Assembly: GCA_017399485.1 (NCBI GenBank)
Contig: JAFQCA010000029.1
Span: 62,001 to 126,000 of the forward strand
DNA from: Alistipes sp.
GTDB lineage: Bacteria > Bacteroidota > Bacteroidia > Bacteroidales > Rikenellaceae
Length of the DNA: 64,000 nt
Direction: 5' to 3'
This document shows, piece after piece, positions 9,719 to 16,806 of the stretch; the first letter of the stretch is position 1, and the number at the start of each line of letters is the position of its first letter. The position numbers were made by a program, and so were the translations under genes. The notes under the pieces were generated by a model. That model made no database searches. It had not been told where the DNA came from and saw only the letters and a list, made by a program, of their open reading frames with translations.

Positions 9719-9760
9719 TAAAAAATGAAGCCCCCAAGGGTTTGACACTCCGGGGGCTTC
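9719..9760 (-). terminator. Intra-operon terminator/attenuator between tube and chaperone genes
   Basis: GAAGCCCCC (9727-9735) pairs with GGGGGCTTC (9752-9760). On the minus strand the hairpin is followed by ATTTTTTAATA, the shape of an intrinsic terminator. It sits inside a co-directional operon, so partial read-through would give much tube mRNA and less chaperone and tape-measure mRNA. Confidence 0.75.
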
Positions 9761-9788
9761 GGGTTTACGTTAAGATTGCACCCCGATA

Positions 9789-10295
9789 TTAGTTCGCCTT
9801 TTTGGGCGTTCCTTTCAGGGCTTTTCCGGCTGACACCGCCATTGGGGTAACGGTGAAATCCACAAGGAAAATTCCCTTTGCGGACATATCGGCGTTGATT
9901 ACCGCTTCAATGTCGGCGTTTGGAATATCGAAGTCCAAACCCTTTTCGGTAATCACACGGATTGCCTTGTTTGCAACCACTTCGTCGCCGTTGTAACCCC
10001 AAGCACCGTCGATATTCTCACCACCAACGTATGCCACAAGGTCGTCCACATTTGCGTCCATAATGGAGAATGTAAGACGGGGGATTTTCCTTGCCTTTTT
10101 ACGAACTTCGGGTGCTGCCATACCCTCTTCGTAATGCTCGGTTACATCGGCGGCATCTTGTGCAATCTTGCAAGTGTCCTTGTAGGTCTTGCCAATCTTG
10201 GACATCTCGGTGGGCATTGTGCCACCGGGCGCGGCTGTACCAACCTTGATTTCGCAAAGTCCAAGGGTGATTAAAGATGTTCTTGTTTCTGCCAT
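9789..10295 (-). CDS. Major tail tube protein
   Basis: 168 residues. The beta-rich sequence (IPRLTFSIMDANVDDLVAYV, GKGIFLVDFTVTP-like end) and the position between tail-completion and chaperone genes match siphovirus tube proteins, which polymerise into the DNA-conducting tail tube. The sequence starts MAETRTSLITLGLCEIKVG and ends with a short lysine-rich tail. It is followed by the strong intra-operon hairpin, as expected for an abundant structural product. Family assignment is from context and composition. Confidence 0.8.
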   Translation of the reverse strand: MAETRTSLITLGLCEIKVGTAAPGGTMPTEMSKIGKTYKDTCKIAQDAADVTEHYEEGMAAPEVRKKARKIPRLTFSIMDANVDDLVAYVGGENIDGAWGYNGDEVVANKAIRVITEKGLDFDIPNADIEAVINADMSAKGIFLVDFTVTPMAVSAGKALKGTPKKAN

Positions 10296-10315
10296 AACTG
10301 TATGGAATTAAAAAA

Positions 10316-10723
10316 TTATTCAACTTGAATGTTCCAATCAATGCGAATGTTGGCGAAATGTTGCTTCGTGTTCGGCTCATACATCACCGTCATTTTGCCG
10401 GGAATTATCATCAAGCCATCAATGTTCGCATTTCTCACAAGTTCCAAGGCTTCATTCGCCAAGGCTTTCAATCGTGGGCGATTTGCCGAAACTTGCATCT
10501 TTCCGCCTATTTTCTTGCTTGTGTCCGAAACGTAAATGTTGATGTTGGACGTGCCGATTTGGGGCAAGGTGTCTTGCGACAAATCAATGGTGTTCACAAC
10601 AACATCTTCGGCGGTCGAATTTTCGGGTCTGCTATCATCGCCCGCATAACAACCACCCTTGTTCGACATCTTGCCATTCAGCAAGGAAAACAAGATTGCG
10701 TCGGTGTCAAATGTAGTTTTCAT
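10316..10723 (-). CDS. Probable tail terminator/completion protein
   Basis: 135 residues, starting MKTTFDTDAILFSLLNGKM. It contains mixed alpha/beta sequence with VVNTIDLSQDTLPQIGTSN and NANIDGLMIIPGKMTVMYEP. It overlaps the gp10-like gene by one base and precedes the tube gene, the slot usually held by the tail terminator in HK97/lambda-like phages. No diagnostic motif is visible, so the role is positional inference. Confidence 0.65.
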   Translation of the reverse strand: MKTTFDTDAILFSLLNGKMSNKGGCYAGDDSRPENSTAEDVVVNTIDLSQDTLPQIGTSNINIYVSDTSKKIGGKMQVSANRPRLKALANEALELVRNANIDGLMIIPGKMTVMYEPNTKQHFANIRIDWNIQVE

Positions 10724-11190
10724 TATTCCGCTGCACGTTTGATGTTTGTAATCAGTTTTTCCAACATTCGGGGCAATTCCCGTTCTGCAAGATGTTCAGC
10801 ACTCGACAATACGTTTTTCCCTCTTGCTTCGACATAAGCGGCGTAATTCATTCCGGCAACCACGACAAGGGCAACACCTTTGGTTTCCTTGCCGACCTTT
10901 TCGGCGATTGTTTGCCCGGATTTGACGCCTTTTGCCGCCGCTTCACTTTCCGCACCACTTGCCGCATCAAATTGTGAATGGATTGCGACACCATCAACAA
11001 AAACTTCATATCCTGTGGACGAAAGCAATGCCCCCGTCTGCATCATATAACCTTTGTTGTTTCGTGCTTCTATCAAACACATTTCACCAAGCCTTTGCAA
11101 CCTTGCGATTTGCTTTTGCTCGACCATATCAAGAAACGCATCGAATCGTTTTCTTACATCGTCTTTGGTGAAGTTCGCTTTTATACCCAT
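10723..11190 (-). CDS. HK97 gp10-like head-tail joining protein
   Basis: 155 residues. A long N-terminal helix (VRKRFDAFLDMVEQKQIARLQRLGEMCLIEARNN) leads into TGALLSSTGYEVFVDG and AGMNYAAYVEARGKNVLSSAE, the layout of the HK97 gp10 family (RTGxLRxS-like, then YAxxVExG). These proteins act at the head-tail interface or in tail completion. It overlaps the upstream connector gene by a few bases. Confidence 0.85.
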   Translation of the reverse strand: MGIKANFTKDDVRKRFDAFLDMVEQKQIARLQRLGEMCLIEARNNKGYMMQTGALLSSTGYEVFVDGVAIHSQFDAASGAESEAAAKGVKSGQTIAEKVGKETKGVALVVVAGMNYAAYVEARGKNVLSSAEHLAERELPRMLEKLITNIKRAAE

Positions 11191-11516
11191 AATCTTGAAT
11201 GTAGTTGTGCGGGGTCAAAGTTCAAGCATATTCCGTCAATGCGTATGTCCGTACAATCAGGGTCGTTTGCAACAAACACTTTCGTGCCTTTGGCAACCTT
11301 TGGGCAAGTCTTTGGCAACTGAATGACCGATGTTGCTTTGTGGTATTCACCCCCGGCAACTTGGTATTCCGTACCCTTGCCGTCCGATTCCTCACGGCAC
11401 ATTGAAATGAACTTGCGCGACTTGTCGCATTCCGTCCAATTGCCGTCCGCGTCTTGCACGGATTCGGTGGATTCCTCGATGAAAAGGTAATGTGGATATT
11501 GTTTCACGAATGCCAT
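11181..11516 (-). CDS. Head closure/stopper-like connector protein
   Basis: 111 residues from ATG 11516 (an upstream ATG at 11525 would overlap the previous stop). The beta-rich protein contains SRKFISMCREES, HKATSVIQLPKTCPKVAKG and CTDIRIDGICLNFDPAQLHSRLWV, resembling small SPP1 gp16 / lambda FII-type closure proteins that act as RNA-polymerase-free plugs of the portal channel after packaging. Assignment rests on size, strand-rich composition and position between the adaptor and gp10-like genes. Confidence 0.65.
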   Translation of the reverse strand: MAFVKQYPHYLFIEESTESVQDADGNWTECDKSRKFISMCREESDGKGTEYQVAGGEYHKATSVIQLPKTCPKVAKGTKVFVANDPDCTDIRIDGICLNFDPAQLHSRLWV

Positions 11517-11518
11517 AA

Positions 11519-11833
11519 TCACCAAATGTTTGAACGGTTGCGAACTTTCGGACGTGCGACCAACACATTTTCTTTGCCCAATTCATTGCAAAGTGCGGAA
11601 TAATACATTTTGACGGCTTCCATATTCCACGAAATGGAATATCCGCCCTCGGACACGTTTTGCAACATACCTTTCAGGACAACCGACATTCGATTGTACA
11701 CCGATACATCACAAGCCCTTGTGTCCACCGTACCATCGGCGACAAGCCCACCTTTCACCAAGATAATATCAATATCATCTTCGCTTACGTTAAGCCCGTT
11801 TAATGATTTGGTCAAATACTCTTTGTTTGTCAT
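11519..11833 (-). CDS. Head-tail connector/adaptor protein
   Basis: 104 residues, mainly helical (NKEYLTKSLNGLNVSEDDI, AVKMYYSALCNELGKENVL). Located right after the major capsid gene, it fits the gp6/gp15-like adaptor that docks on the portal. Related proteins in gut Bacteroidales phages carry a DUF6706-type label as I recall it; that name should be treated as tentative. It is followed two bases later by the closure-protein gene. Confidence 0.65.
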   Translation of the reverse strand: MTNKEYLTKSLNGLNVSEDDIDIILVKGGLVADGTVDTRACDVSVYNRMSVVLKGMLQNVSEGGYSISWNMEAVKMYYSALCNELGKENVLVARPKVRNRSNIW

Positions 11834-11901
11834 AACTCATTGTCTTGCAAAAAGACCGTTGGGGCGTATAACCGAAATCACAACGCCCCGTCGGTCGAAT
11901 G

Positions 11902-13008
11902 TTAGTTCTTGTTCCAAGAAGTCGCGTTGGTCTGCATCAACACACTTCGACCAGCAAGATTCCAAGCCGGGAAAAGGTTTGCAATTCCCTCGGTAACTTC
12001 CTGAACGGGCGATTCGTTGGAATACTTCTTGACCAAAGTATGTCCGTGCATAACCTTTTCGGCAACACTTCCGGGCATCTTCTTTGCGTCAATAGGCTTC
12101 TTCCAATAGGTGTTTCCAAGAACCTTGCTTTCGCTGAAAAGAATTACATCGTCCTCAAAAGGATTTGAGGTGGTACGTGAACCATCGGCAAGTTCGATTG
12201 TAATCTCTTGGTCGATTACGATAATCTGCAAACCACGATACAACTCTTTCTTCTTGTTAAGATATGCATTCACGGTCGCAAGGTCGGGTGCGTCCTGAAC
12301 ACCCGCCACGTTCTGCACGTATGAAGAACACTTCTTCAAAACTTCTTCCTGTGAAGCGAATTTCTCGAATGTGTCCGCGTTCATAAATGCGAACTTATAC
12401 GATGCACCGTATAACTTCTTTCCAAGTTTGATTGCCTTTGGGAAATCAACCGACAAAGGCTTTGCGCCTGTGCCGCTTGCATAAGAAGTTGCAACGCCGA
12501 TTTTCTGCTCCGATGGAATCAGGTAATCAACATCGTATTCGGTTACGACCGCCGCGTTGTTGGAATTGGTGAACTTGACCTTTCCAAGCGAAATTTGACG
12601 TAAGGCAATCCACTCCGCACGTGCTGCCACACCGTCCCAACAAAACTTGGTATCTTCCGCCCAAAACTCCACAAGGGCTTTCAAGTCGGGGTTGTTGCTC
12701 GACATTGCCACCATTATGTCGTATTCGGTCAATTCATCTTCGTTTTTCTCACGGGCGATTGTAATCTTTGGAATATCGCCCTGAATGCGTGAAATCGCTT
12801 CACGGGTCTTTTTGGGAATTGTCGCACCCCTTGACACAAGGTCGGCGGCAATCTTCAAGCCCGATTGCGCTTCAAGCATTTTCCACGTCAAGAAATTTGT
12901 TTCTTTGAGTGGGAAAAGGGTTGGATAATAGTAATCTTTGAGGTCGTAAGTGCGAATTACGGCTTCCATATCCTTTTCATTCAACCCAACCATCAATGTT
13001 TTCTGCAT
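11902..13008 (-). CDS. Major capsid protein (gpE-like)
   Basis: 368 residues. The start MQKTLMVGLNEKDMEAVI and internal segments LKDYYYPTLFPLKETNFLTW, ATIPKKTREAISRIQGDIPK and WAEDTKFCWDGVAARAEWIAL match the lambda gpE-type major capsid family (HK97 fold). The C-terminal third includes LYRGLQIIVIDQEITIE and an arm with TEGIANLFPAWNLAGRSVLMQT. Many copies assemble on the scaffold encoded upstream. Position between decoration-like and adaptor genes agrees. Confidence 0.9.
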   Translation of the reverse strand: MQKTLMVGLNEKDMEAVIRTYDLKDYYYPTLFPLKETNFLTWKMLEAQSGLKIAADLVSRGATIPKKTREAISRIQGDIPKITIAREKNEDELTEYDIMVAMSSNNPDLKALVEFWAEDTKFCWDGVAARAEWIALRQISLGKVKFTNSNNAAVVTEYDVDYLIPSEQKIGVATSYASGTGAKPLSVDFPKAIKLGKKLYGASYKFAFMNADTFEKFASQEEVLKKCSSYVQNVAGVQDAPDLATVNAYLNKKKELYRGLQIIVIDQEITIELADGSRTTSNPFEDDVILFSESKVLGNTYWKKPIDAKKMPGSVAEKVMHGHTLVKKYSNESPVQEVTEGIANLFPAWNLAGRSVLMQTNATSWNKN

Positions 13009-13030
13009 ATTGGTTTACTCTTTTTTGGGG

Positions 13031-13597
13031 TTACACATAAGCGATTGTCTTTAATGCCTGTTTGTGGGCATCACTCACGGCGGGAGCTGTTGCAGCATTC
13101 ACAACGCCGATAACCCAAGCATCAACAAACAAGTTGTCGCCACTCTCGACATCGTAATTTGAACCCGCGATTGCAACCGGGGTTTTCTTTAATGTCTTGT
13201 TAGCACCACTTGATTCAAATGCACAAGTTCCGGCGGCAACCACTGCACCAAGTGTTGTTCCGACGGTGATAACGTCCTTTGCGGCATCGGTCTTGTCGAT
13301 TGCTGTAATCAACTGACCGTTACAAGCTGCGGTTGCGAAACGGTCGCCAACCTTGAAGTGGTGTCCTTTTGCCACCTCATAAGTTGTTGCGGTTGCAGTC
13401 GCTTCGGTGATTACCTGTGCGGTCTTACAAACCACATAAAGACCGTTTGAACCCTTGGCAAGGGGCGTTCCCTCAAACAATGCCGAACCACCCAAGTTCG
13501 CAACCGATACGGTTACGCCACCGGGAATGTCCGCAACGCGATGAAGAATGCACTTCACAACGCGATTGTCCTTTTTTCTCTTAATTGTCAATGACAT
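13031..13597 (-). CDS. Capsid decoration/stabilisation-like protein
   Basis: 188 residues with many short Val/Ala/Thr strands (TVSVANLGGSALFEGTPLAKG, KGHHFKVGDRFATAACNGQL, VESGDNLFVDAWVIGVV). It lies between scaffold and major capsid, the usual position of a lambda gpD-like head-stabilising protein. The beta-rich, low-charge composition fits. No specific family signature is recognised, so the role is inferred from order. Confidence 0.6.
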   Translation of the reverse strand: MSLTIKRKKDNRVVKCILHRVADIPGGVTVSVANLGGSALFEGTPLAKGSNGLYVVCKTAQVITEATATATTYEVAKGHHFKVGDRFATAACNGQLITAIDKTDAAKDVITVGTTLGAVVAAGTCAFESSGANKTLKKTPVAIAGSNYDVESGDNLFVDAWVIGVVNAATAPAVSDAHKQALKTIAYV

Positions 13598-13621
13598 TGT
13601 TTTGAAAATTTAGGGTTTTAC

Positions 13622-14311
13622 TTAAAGTTCCTTGCCCGAAAACGAATTGTTATCAGGCTTTTGGCTTGCCACGAACTCGGCAACGCCTTTGGAAACGCCG
13701 CTATCCTCTTTTTGTGAGAATAAAGGCGTACCGCCGGAATTGCTCAACGCGGCATCTGCCATTGTTTGATTTGCGGTGGCAATGTCCGCAACCTTTTCGT
13801 TCAAGTATTCGTTGAAATCATCGTCCGTGTCGAACTTCATACGTGCGAAATCTTTAAGTGTTTGTGCCTTGAAAGTTTCGTCTTTGCACTCTGCCAACTT
13901 CTCGTTCAATGTTTGAAGCCTTGATTTTGCAAGGTCGCCTTGCTCGTAACTTGACAATTTTTCCTGAAATGGCTTCACCGCTTCGGCAACCGCCGCTTTC
14001 ACAATCTCGGAAATGTTGTTCGGGTCGGGTTCAGTCTTGTTGCCGGGTTCAACTTTCTTTTCCACGAAATCGAACTTCTTTTTCAAGTTTGTTTCAAATG
14101 CCTTGTTACTGTTGGACACTTCCTTGTCCACATCGGCGCGATAGTCCTTGACAAACTCATTCACTTGCGCATCGGTGATTTTGTCCACAAGGGCTTTCGC
14201 ATCATCTTCGGTTGCGCACTGTAACGCAAGTGAACGTGCCAATGCTGTCAATCCGTCTTTTCGCACGCCTGAAAACTTTGCAATCAGTAATGCCAAAATT
14301 GTTTCTTTCAT
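13622..14311 (-). CDS. Capsid assembly scaffolding protein
   Basis: 229 residues. Highly charged and helical: DAKALVDKITDAQVNEFVKD, a long Lys/Glu central coil, VKAAVAEAVKPFQEKLSSYE, then an Asn/Ser-rich C-terminus (SQKPDNNSFSGKEL). This composition, with placement just before decoration and major capsid genes, is characteristic of phage scaffolds, which shape the procapsid and are then removed. An exact copy of the phage 17-bp site lies 46 bases upstream. This is the first late gene downstream of the inserted plus-strand cassette. Confidence 0.8.
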   Translation of the reverse strand: MKETILALLIAKFSGVRKDGLTALARSLALQCATEDDAKALVDKITDAQVNEFVKDYRADVDKEVSNSNKAFETNLKKKFDFVEKKVEPGNKTEPDPNNISEIVKAAVAEAVKPFQEKLSSYEQGDLAKSRLQTLNEKLAECKDETFKAQTLKDFARMKFDTDDDFNEYLNEKVADIATANQTMADAALSNSGGTPLFSQKEDSGVSKGVAEFVASQKPDNNSFSGKEL

Positions 14312-14357
14312 TTTCCGATAAATTTAATTGTTCAACAAATCAACCACAAAATTATTG

Positions 14358-14374
14358 TGTTTTATAGTGATACA
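14358..14374 (-). promoter_or_regulatory. 17-bp operator-like site upstream of scaffold gene (exact copy)
   Basis: TGTATCACTATAAAACA on the minus strand. A TATTTATG sequence (7 of 8 to the TAnnTTTG box) ends two bases upstream of it, so the site would cover the start of a transcript into scaffold and capsid genes. Confidence 0.65.
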
Positions 14375-14453
14375 CGCATAAATAGACCCGAACTTGTGCT
14401 TGACTTATCAACATTTTTGCATTGCAATTGCATTTTTTCTTGAAAAATAGTTG

Positions 14454-14480
14454 TTATATTAAATAAAACACCTATCTTTG
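14454..14480 (+). promoter_or_regulatory. Promoter of the plus-strand cassette
   Basis: A perfect Bacteroidota -7 box TATCTTTG (14473-14480) is preceded five bases earlier by the A/T-rich element TTATATTAAATAAAA. The same element occupies the same distance upstream of the second cassette promoter at 16241. A weak GTTG fits the -33 position. It fires rightward into eleven small genes and faces away from the scaffold operon. Confidence 0.7.
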
Positions 14481-14483
14481 CAG

Positions 14484-14500
14484 TGTGTTACTATAACACA
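14484..14500 (+). promoter_or_regulatory. Palindromic operator over cassette transcription start
   Basis: TGTGTTACTATAACACA is a 7-bp perfect inverted repeat with a 3-base centre, starting three bases after the -7 box. It matches the phage-wide 17-bp site at 14 of 17 positions, so one protein may bind both forms. Placement over +1 suggests repression. Confidence 0.6.
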
Positions 14501-14541
14501 CGATGCAACAAACAAGAATTTGAACTTAAATTTTCGCAACA

Positions 14542-14874
14542 ATGAAAGCAATTATCGTTAAGAACGACAACTTTGAAACAATCGGTTTCCAAGTGTCTAT
14601 TGAATCAACAACCGTGTTTAATTGGGGAATCTCCGCATCTCCATTCTATTTCTGCAAAGAAGTGTCCGCAAAGAAGTATTGCACAACGATTTTTGAATTG
14701 GTCAAGATGCAAACCAAGCTGCACGAACTCAAAAACTTTATGTCGCGTTTCTTCCAATGCGTTACGGATTCCAAAGATGCCAACAAAGATTGTGGATATA
14801 ACCTTGGTTCGATTGATGAAGAAATGAAACAACTTGAAGCAAGAATCCAACGCACAATCAACGAAATTATTTAA
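14542..14874 (+). CDS. Uncharacterised phage cassette protein 1
   Basis: 110 residues, family not recognised. An N-terminal mixed part (MKAIIVKNDNFETIGFQVS) precedes an amphipathic helical C-terminal half (IFELVKMQTKLHELKNFMSRF, SIDEEMKQLEARIQRTINEI). The start is fixed by the TTTCGCAACA leader abutting ATG and by the promoter 60 bases upstream. As first gene of the cassette it should be its most strongly transcribed member. Being opposite in strand to the flanking late genes, it is probably expressed at a different time from them. Confidence 0.75.
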   Translation: MKAIIVKNDNFETIGFQVSIESTTVFNWGISASPFYFCKEVSAKKYCTTIFELVKMQTKLHELKNFMSRFFQCVTDSKDANKDCGYNLGSIDEEMKQLEARIQRTINEII

Positions 14875-14879
14875 TCACC

Positions 14880-14895
14880 GGGGGCGATTGCCCCC
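14880..14895 (+). promoter_or_regulatory. Intercistronic hairpin before cassette gene 2
   Basis: GGGGGC-GATT-GCCCCC, a 6-bp perfect stem just after the stop of gene 1. It is followed by an 18-base spacer ending in the CTTTCGCAATA leader and ATG 14914. No T-run follows, so it looks like an RNA-processing or translation element rather than a terminator. Confidence 0.6.
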
Positions 14896-14913
14896 ACAAT
14901 ACCTTTCGCAATA

Positions 14914-15141
14914 ATGGCACAATCATTTGAACAACTGCAACAAGAAATCACCGACCGGGCAAAAGCTGAAATCAAGCAAGCCCGACACGATTATGACCAA
15001 GGAATGAACGATTGCAAAAACGGCATATATGACAAGTGGTTTCGATACCATCGCAAGGACGATGGACGTGCATACGACCTTGGTTGGGTGTTCCAAAATC
15101 AAACCACGCAAAATGAAACCGTTAAATTCATTCGTGGGTAA
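14914..15141 (+). CDS. Uncharacterised phage cassette protein 2
   Basis: 75 residues: a helical N-terminus (SFEQLQQEITDRAKAEIKQAR) and a C-terminal part with DKWFRYHRKDDGRAYDLGWV. The DGRAYDxGW motif looks conserved, but I cannot assign a family. Start chosen because the CTTTCGCAATA leader precedes ATG directly. A hairpin follows the stop. Confidence 0.75.
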   Translation: MAQSFEQLQQEITDRAKAEIKQARHDYDQGMNDCKNGIYDKWFRYHRKDDGRAYDLGWVFQNQTTQNETVKFIRG

Positions 15142-15150
15142 TGTTTAACC

Positions 15151-15170
15151 GGGTGGGGTAACACCCACCC
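15151..15170 (+). promoter_or_regulatory. Intercistronic hairpin before cassette gene 3
   Basis: GGGTGGG-GTAACA-CCCACCC, a 7-bp stem followed by ACAAT and the CTTTCGCAACA leader before ATG 15187. It has the same architecture as the hairpin at 14880, with unrelated stem sequence. Confidence 0.6.
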
Positions 15171-15186
15171 ACAATCTTTCGCAACA

Positions 15187-15330
15187 ATGAAGAATCTTAC
15201 AAAGGAAATCCGAAACGAAATCAAGGGCATCATCATTGCCAACAATGGCGTTGTCCTGAATGCAGACGTGGAAAGGGTGTATAACCGTTTTCGTGTCGTT
15301 GCCGGACGTGAAGTGGTGTCAATGGTGTAA
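15187..15330 (+). CDS. Uncharacterised phage cassette protein 3 (47 residues)
   Basis: A short frame reading MKNLTKEIRNEIKGIII, then NNGVVLNADVERVYNRFR and a VVAGREVVSMV end. It is supported by the strong leader and by its regular place in the hairpin-leader series. It looks like a small DNA-binding-type helical protein, but no family is recognised. A further inverted repeat (TTCCGCTT...AAGCGGAA) lies in the gap downstream. Confidence 0.65.
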   Translation: MKNLTKEIRNEIKGIIIANNGVVLNADVERVYNRFRVVAGREVVSMV

Positions 15331-15399
15331 AATGCCATTTCTTATTTCCGCTTTTCACCACAACAAGCGGAATTTCGCAAGAAGTACAATTTTCAATCG

Positions 15400-15415
15400 G
15401 GTGGCGTTTGCTACC
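15400..15415 (+). promoter_or_regulatory. Intercistronic hairpin before cassette gene 4
   Basis: GGTGGC-GTTT-GCTACC (six pairs, one G-U), then AATAAACTTTCGCAACT and ATG 15433. It is the third member of the hairpin-plus-CTTTCGCAA series. Confidence 0.5.
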
Positions 15416-15432
15416 AATAAACTTTCGCAACT

Positions 15433-15660
15433 ATGGATAAGCAAAGAAGAATCGAAAGGGTACGTGAAGCCCTCGCAAATGGTCGTGTGTCGGCTGTGGA
15501 ATTTCACAAAGATGGTTCGGGTGCATCGTTTGAATACCTCGACCCGGTGGGCGACCACGGTTGCCCTTGTCGAATGTCGGCATCATTCAACATCACCGAT
15601 GCAATAACCATTGTTTCGGGATTCAGGTTCAAGCAACACGAACTTAAAACTTGTATGTGA
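15433..15660 (+). CDS. Uncharacterised phage cassette protein 4
   Basis: 75 residues. It begins MDKQRRIERVREALANGRVS and has a beta-rich middle (VEFHKDGSGASFEYLDPVGD) with a CPC pair near residue 45. No family recognised. The CTTTCGCAACT leader fixes the start. The stop is one base before the next gene's ATG, suggesting translational coupling. Confidence 0.7.
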   Translation: MDKQRRIERVREALANGRVSAVEFHKDGSGASFEYLDPVGDHGCPCRMSASFNITDAITIVSGFRFKQHELKTCM

Positions 15661-15661
15661 T

Positions 15662-15979
15662 ATGAATGCAAACGAAATCAATGATTTTATTGCCGAATTG
15701 GACAAAATGGAAATGTCCGAAAGGCACGATGTATTGGCAAACCTTATTTCGGGGTTTGCAAATGCAACCGAACAAGAATGTGCAACCATCAAAATGAAGT
15801 TGAAAGCCATAATGGACAACTTTATGTTCTATATGTCGCGCGACATCTTCATAAATACAAACGGCAACCACGACAAAATGATTGAGTTGTTGGCAAGTGG
15901 ACGTGCAAAGATAACCGAAACGGGCGACCCGGACGAACACCCCGGAATATGTATCAGGTATAAACACGAAAGAATATGA
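15662..15979 (+). CDS. Uncharacterised phage cassette protein 5
   Basis: 105 residues, helical and acidic at the N-terminus (ANEINDFIAELDKMEMSERH), with a central helix (TIKMKLKAIMDNFMFYMSRD) and a more extended C-terminus (GDPDEHPGICIRYKHERI). ATG 15662 is preferred over a longer frame from 15611, which would overlap the preceding gene by 50 bases. Overlaps the next gene by four bases (ATGA). Function unknown. Confidence 0.7.
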   Translation: MNANEINDFIAELDKMEMSERHDVLANLISGFANATEQECATIKMKLKAIMDNFMFYMSRDIFINTNGNHDKMIELLASGRAKITETGDPDEHPGICIRYKHERI

Positions 15980-16221
15980 AGCCAAAAGGAAATGGACTTG
16001 TCGAACTTGCCGGGGAAAAGACCGTTGAACGTGGGTTCTTTTGTATGAAGTTGGTTTCATTCCTGAATGAAGAAGCCGAAATGGGAACGGAAAAATACGC
16101 CCAACTTTGGCGACAACGATTCGATGAAGCAAAAGGCGGACAATGTGCATATAGTGAAAAATGCCCCATATATGCAAAGACCATCAAGAAACGTGGGCAT
16201 CAATTAAACTTGTTTCAATAA
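15976..16221 (+). CDS. Uncharacterised phage cassette protein 6, Cys-containing
   Basis: 81 residues. Contains ERGFFCMKLVSFLNEEAEMG and a C-terminal part with GGQCAYSEKCPIYAKTIKK. The three cysteines are too few and too scattered to call a zinc site. Coupled to the previous gene by an ATGA overlap. The second cassette promoter begins immediately after its stop. No family recognised. Confidence 0.7.
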   Translation: MKPKGNGLVELAGEKTVERGFFCMKLVSFLNEEAEMGTEKYAQLWRQRFDEAKGGQCAYSEKCPIYAKTIKKRGHQLNLFQ

Positions 16222-16248
16222 TTATATTAAATAAAATAATTACTTTTG
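16222..16248 (+). promoter_or_regulatory. Second promoter within the plus-strand cassette
   Basis: TTATATTAAATAAAA (16222-16236), then -7 box TACTTTTG (16241-16248). It has the same upstream element and spacing as the promoter at 14473. The box ends two bases before ATG 16251, so the transcript may be nearly leaderless, or translation may start at the in-frame ATG 16260. No 17-bp operator is present here, so this promoter may escape the regulation of the first. Confidence 0.6.
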
Positions 16249-16250
16249 CA

Positions 16251-16805
16251 ATGGAAAAGATGAATTTTGAAGCACTCGCAAGCAAGTATGGCTTGACGGT
16301 GGATTTCGTGAAAGAACTTCACGACAAGGTTGTGGACAAGGAAAACTTTGTTCGTGCTGTAAGAATGTTTGCCAATGGCACTTTGCCGTATGACGTGGCA
16401 ACCGGAAAAGAACCTATAAACGTGGCGGAACTCCGGCATCAGGTCGCCAAGAATATGTGGGATTTCCGCAAGAACAAGGCAAGCAAGATGCAAGAAGCAA
16501 TGGAACAACACCGCAAGATTGTTGAGTATTACAACGGTTGCACGTCCTTAACATACCGCCACAAGCAAAATAAAGCCGTCAAGGACGTTGTTTTCATCAA
16601 AGATGGACACTTGGTTGCCTTTGCTCATTTTGAGCCAAAACAAGGCGGTATTTACGCCGCGAACAATGAAGTAATGCCGGACTTCCGTTGGAATCCCCAC
16701 GAATGTTTGGCAAGACTTCGCAAGCTGAACAAGGCGTTTTATCGCCAAGTGAAAAAGGCGGCGTTCAATTCGCCCAAAGAATGGTTTGATTTTAATTTGA
16801 AGTGA
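16251..16805 (+). CDS. Uncharacterised phage cassette protein 7
   Basis: 184 residues. An N-terminal helical region resembles an HTH (FEALASKYGLTVDFVKELHD), a central basic stretch follows (MWDFRKNKASKMQEAMEQHR), and the C-terminal half carries KAVKDVVFIKDGHLVAFAHF and NPHECLARLRKLNKAFYRQV. It could bind nucleic acid, but no family is recognised. It has its own promoter with a very short or absent leader. The next gene starts one base after its stop. Confidence 0.75.
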   Translation: MEKMNFEALASKYGLTVDFVKELHDKVVDKENFVRAVRMFANGTLPYDVATGKEPINVAELRHQVAKNMWDFRKNKASKMQEAMEQHRKIVEYYNGCTSLTYRHKQNKAVKDVVFIKDGHLVAFAHFEPKQGGIYAANNEVMPDFRWNPHECLARLRKLNKAFYRQVKKAAFNSPKEWFDFNLK

Positions 16806-16806
16806 T

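Noticed and set aside
15260..15607. 115-residue plus-strand frame in the cassette
   Set aside because: It crosses two genes and the hairpin-leader modules, which mark the real starts in other frames.
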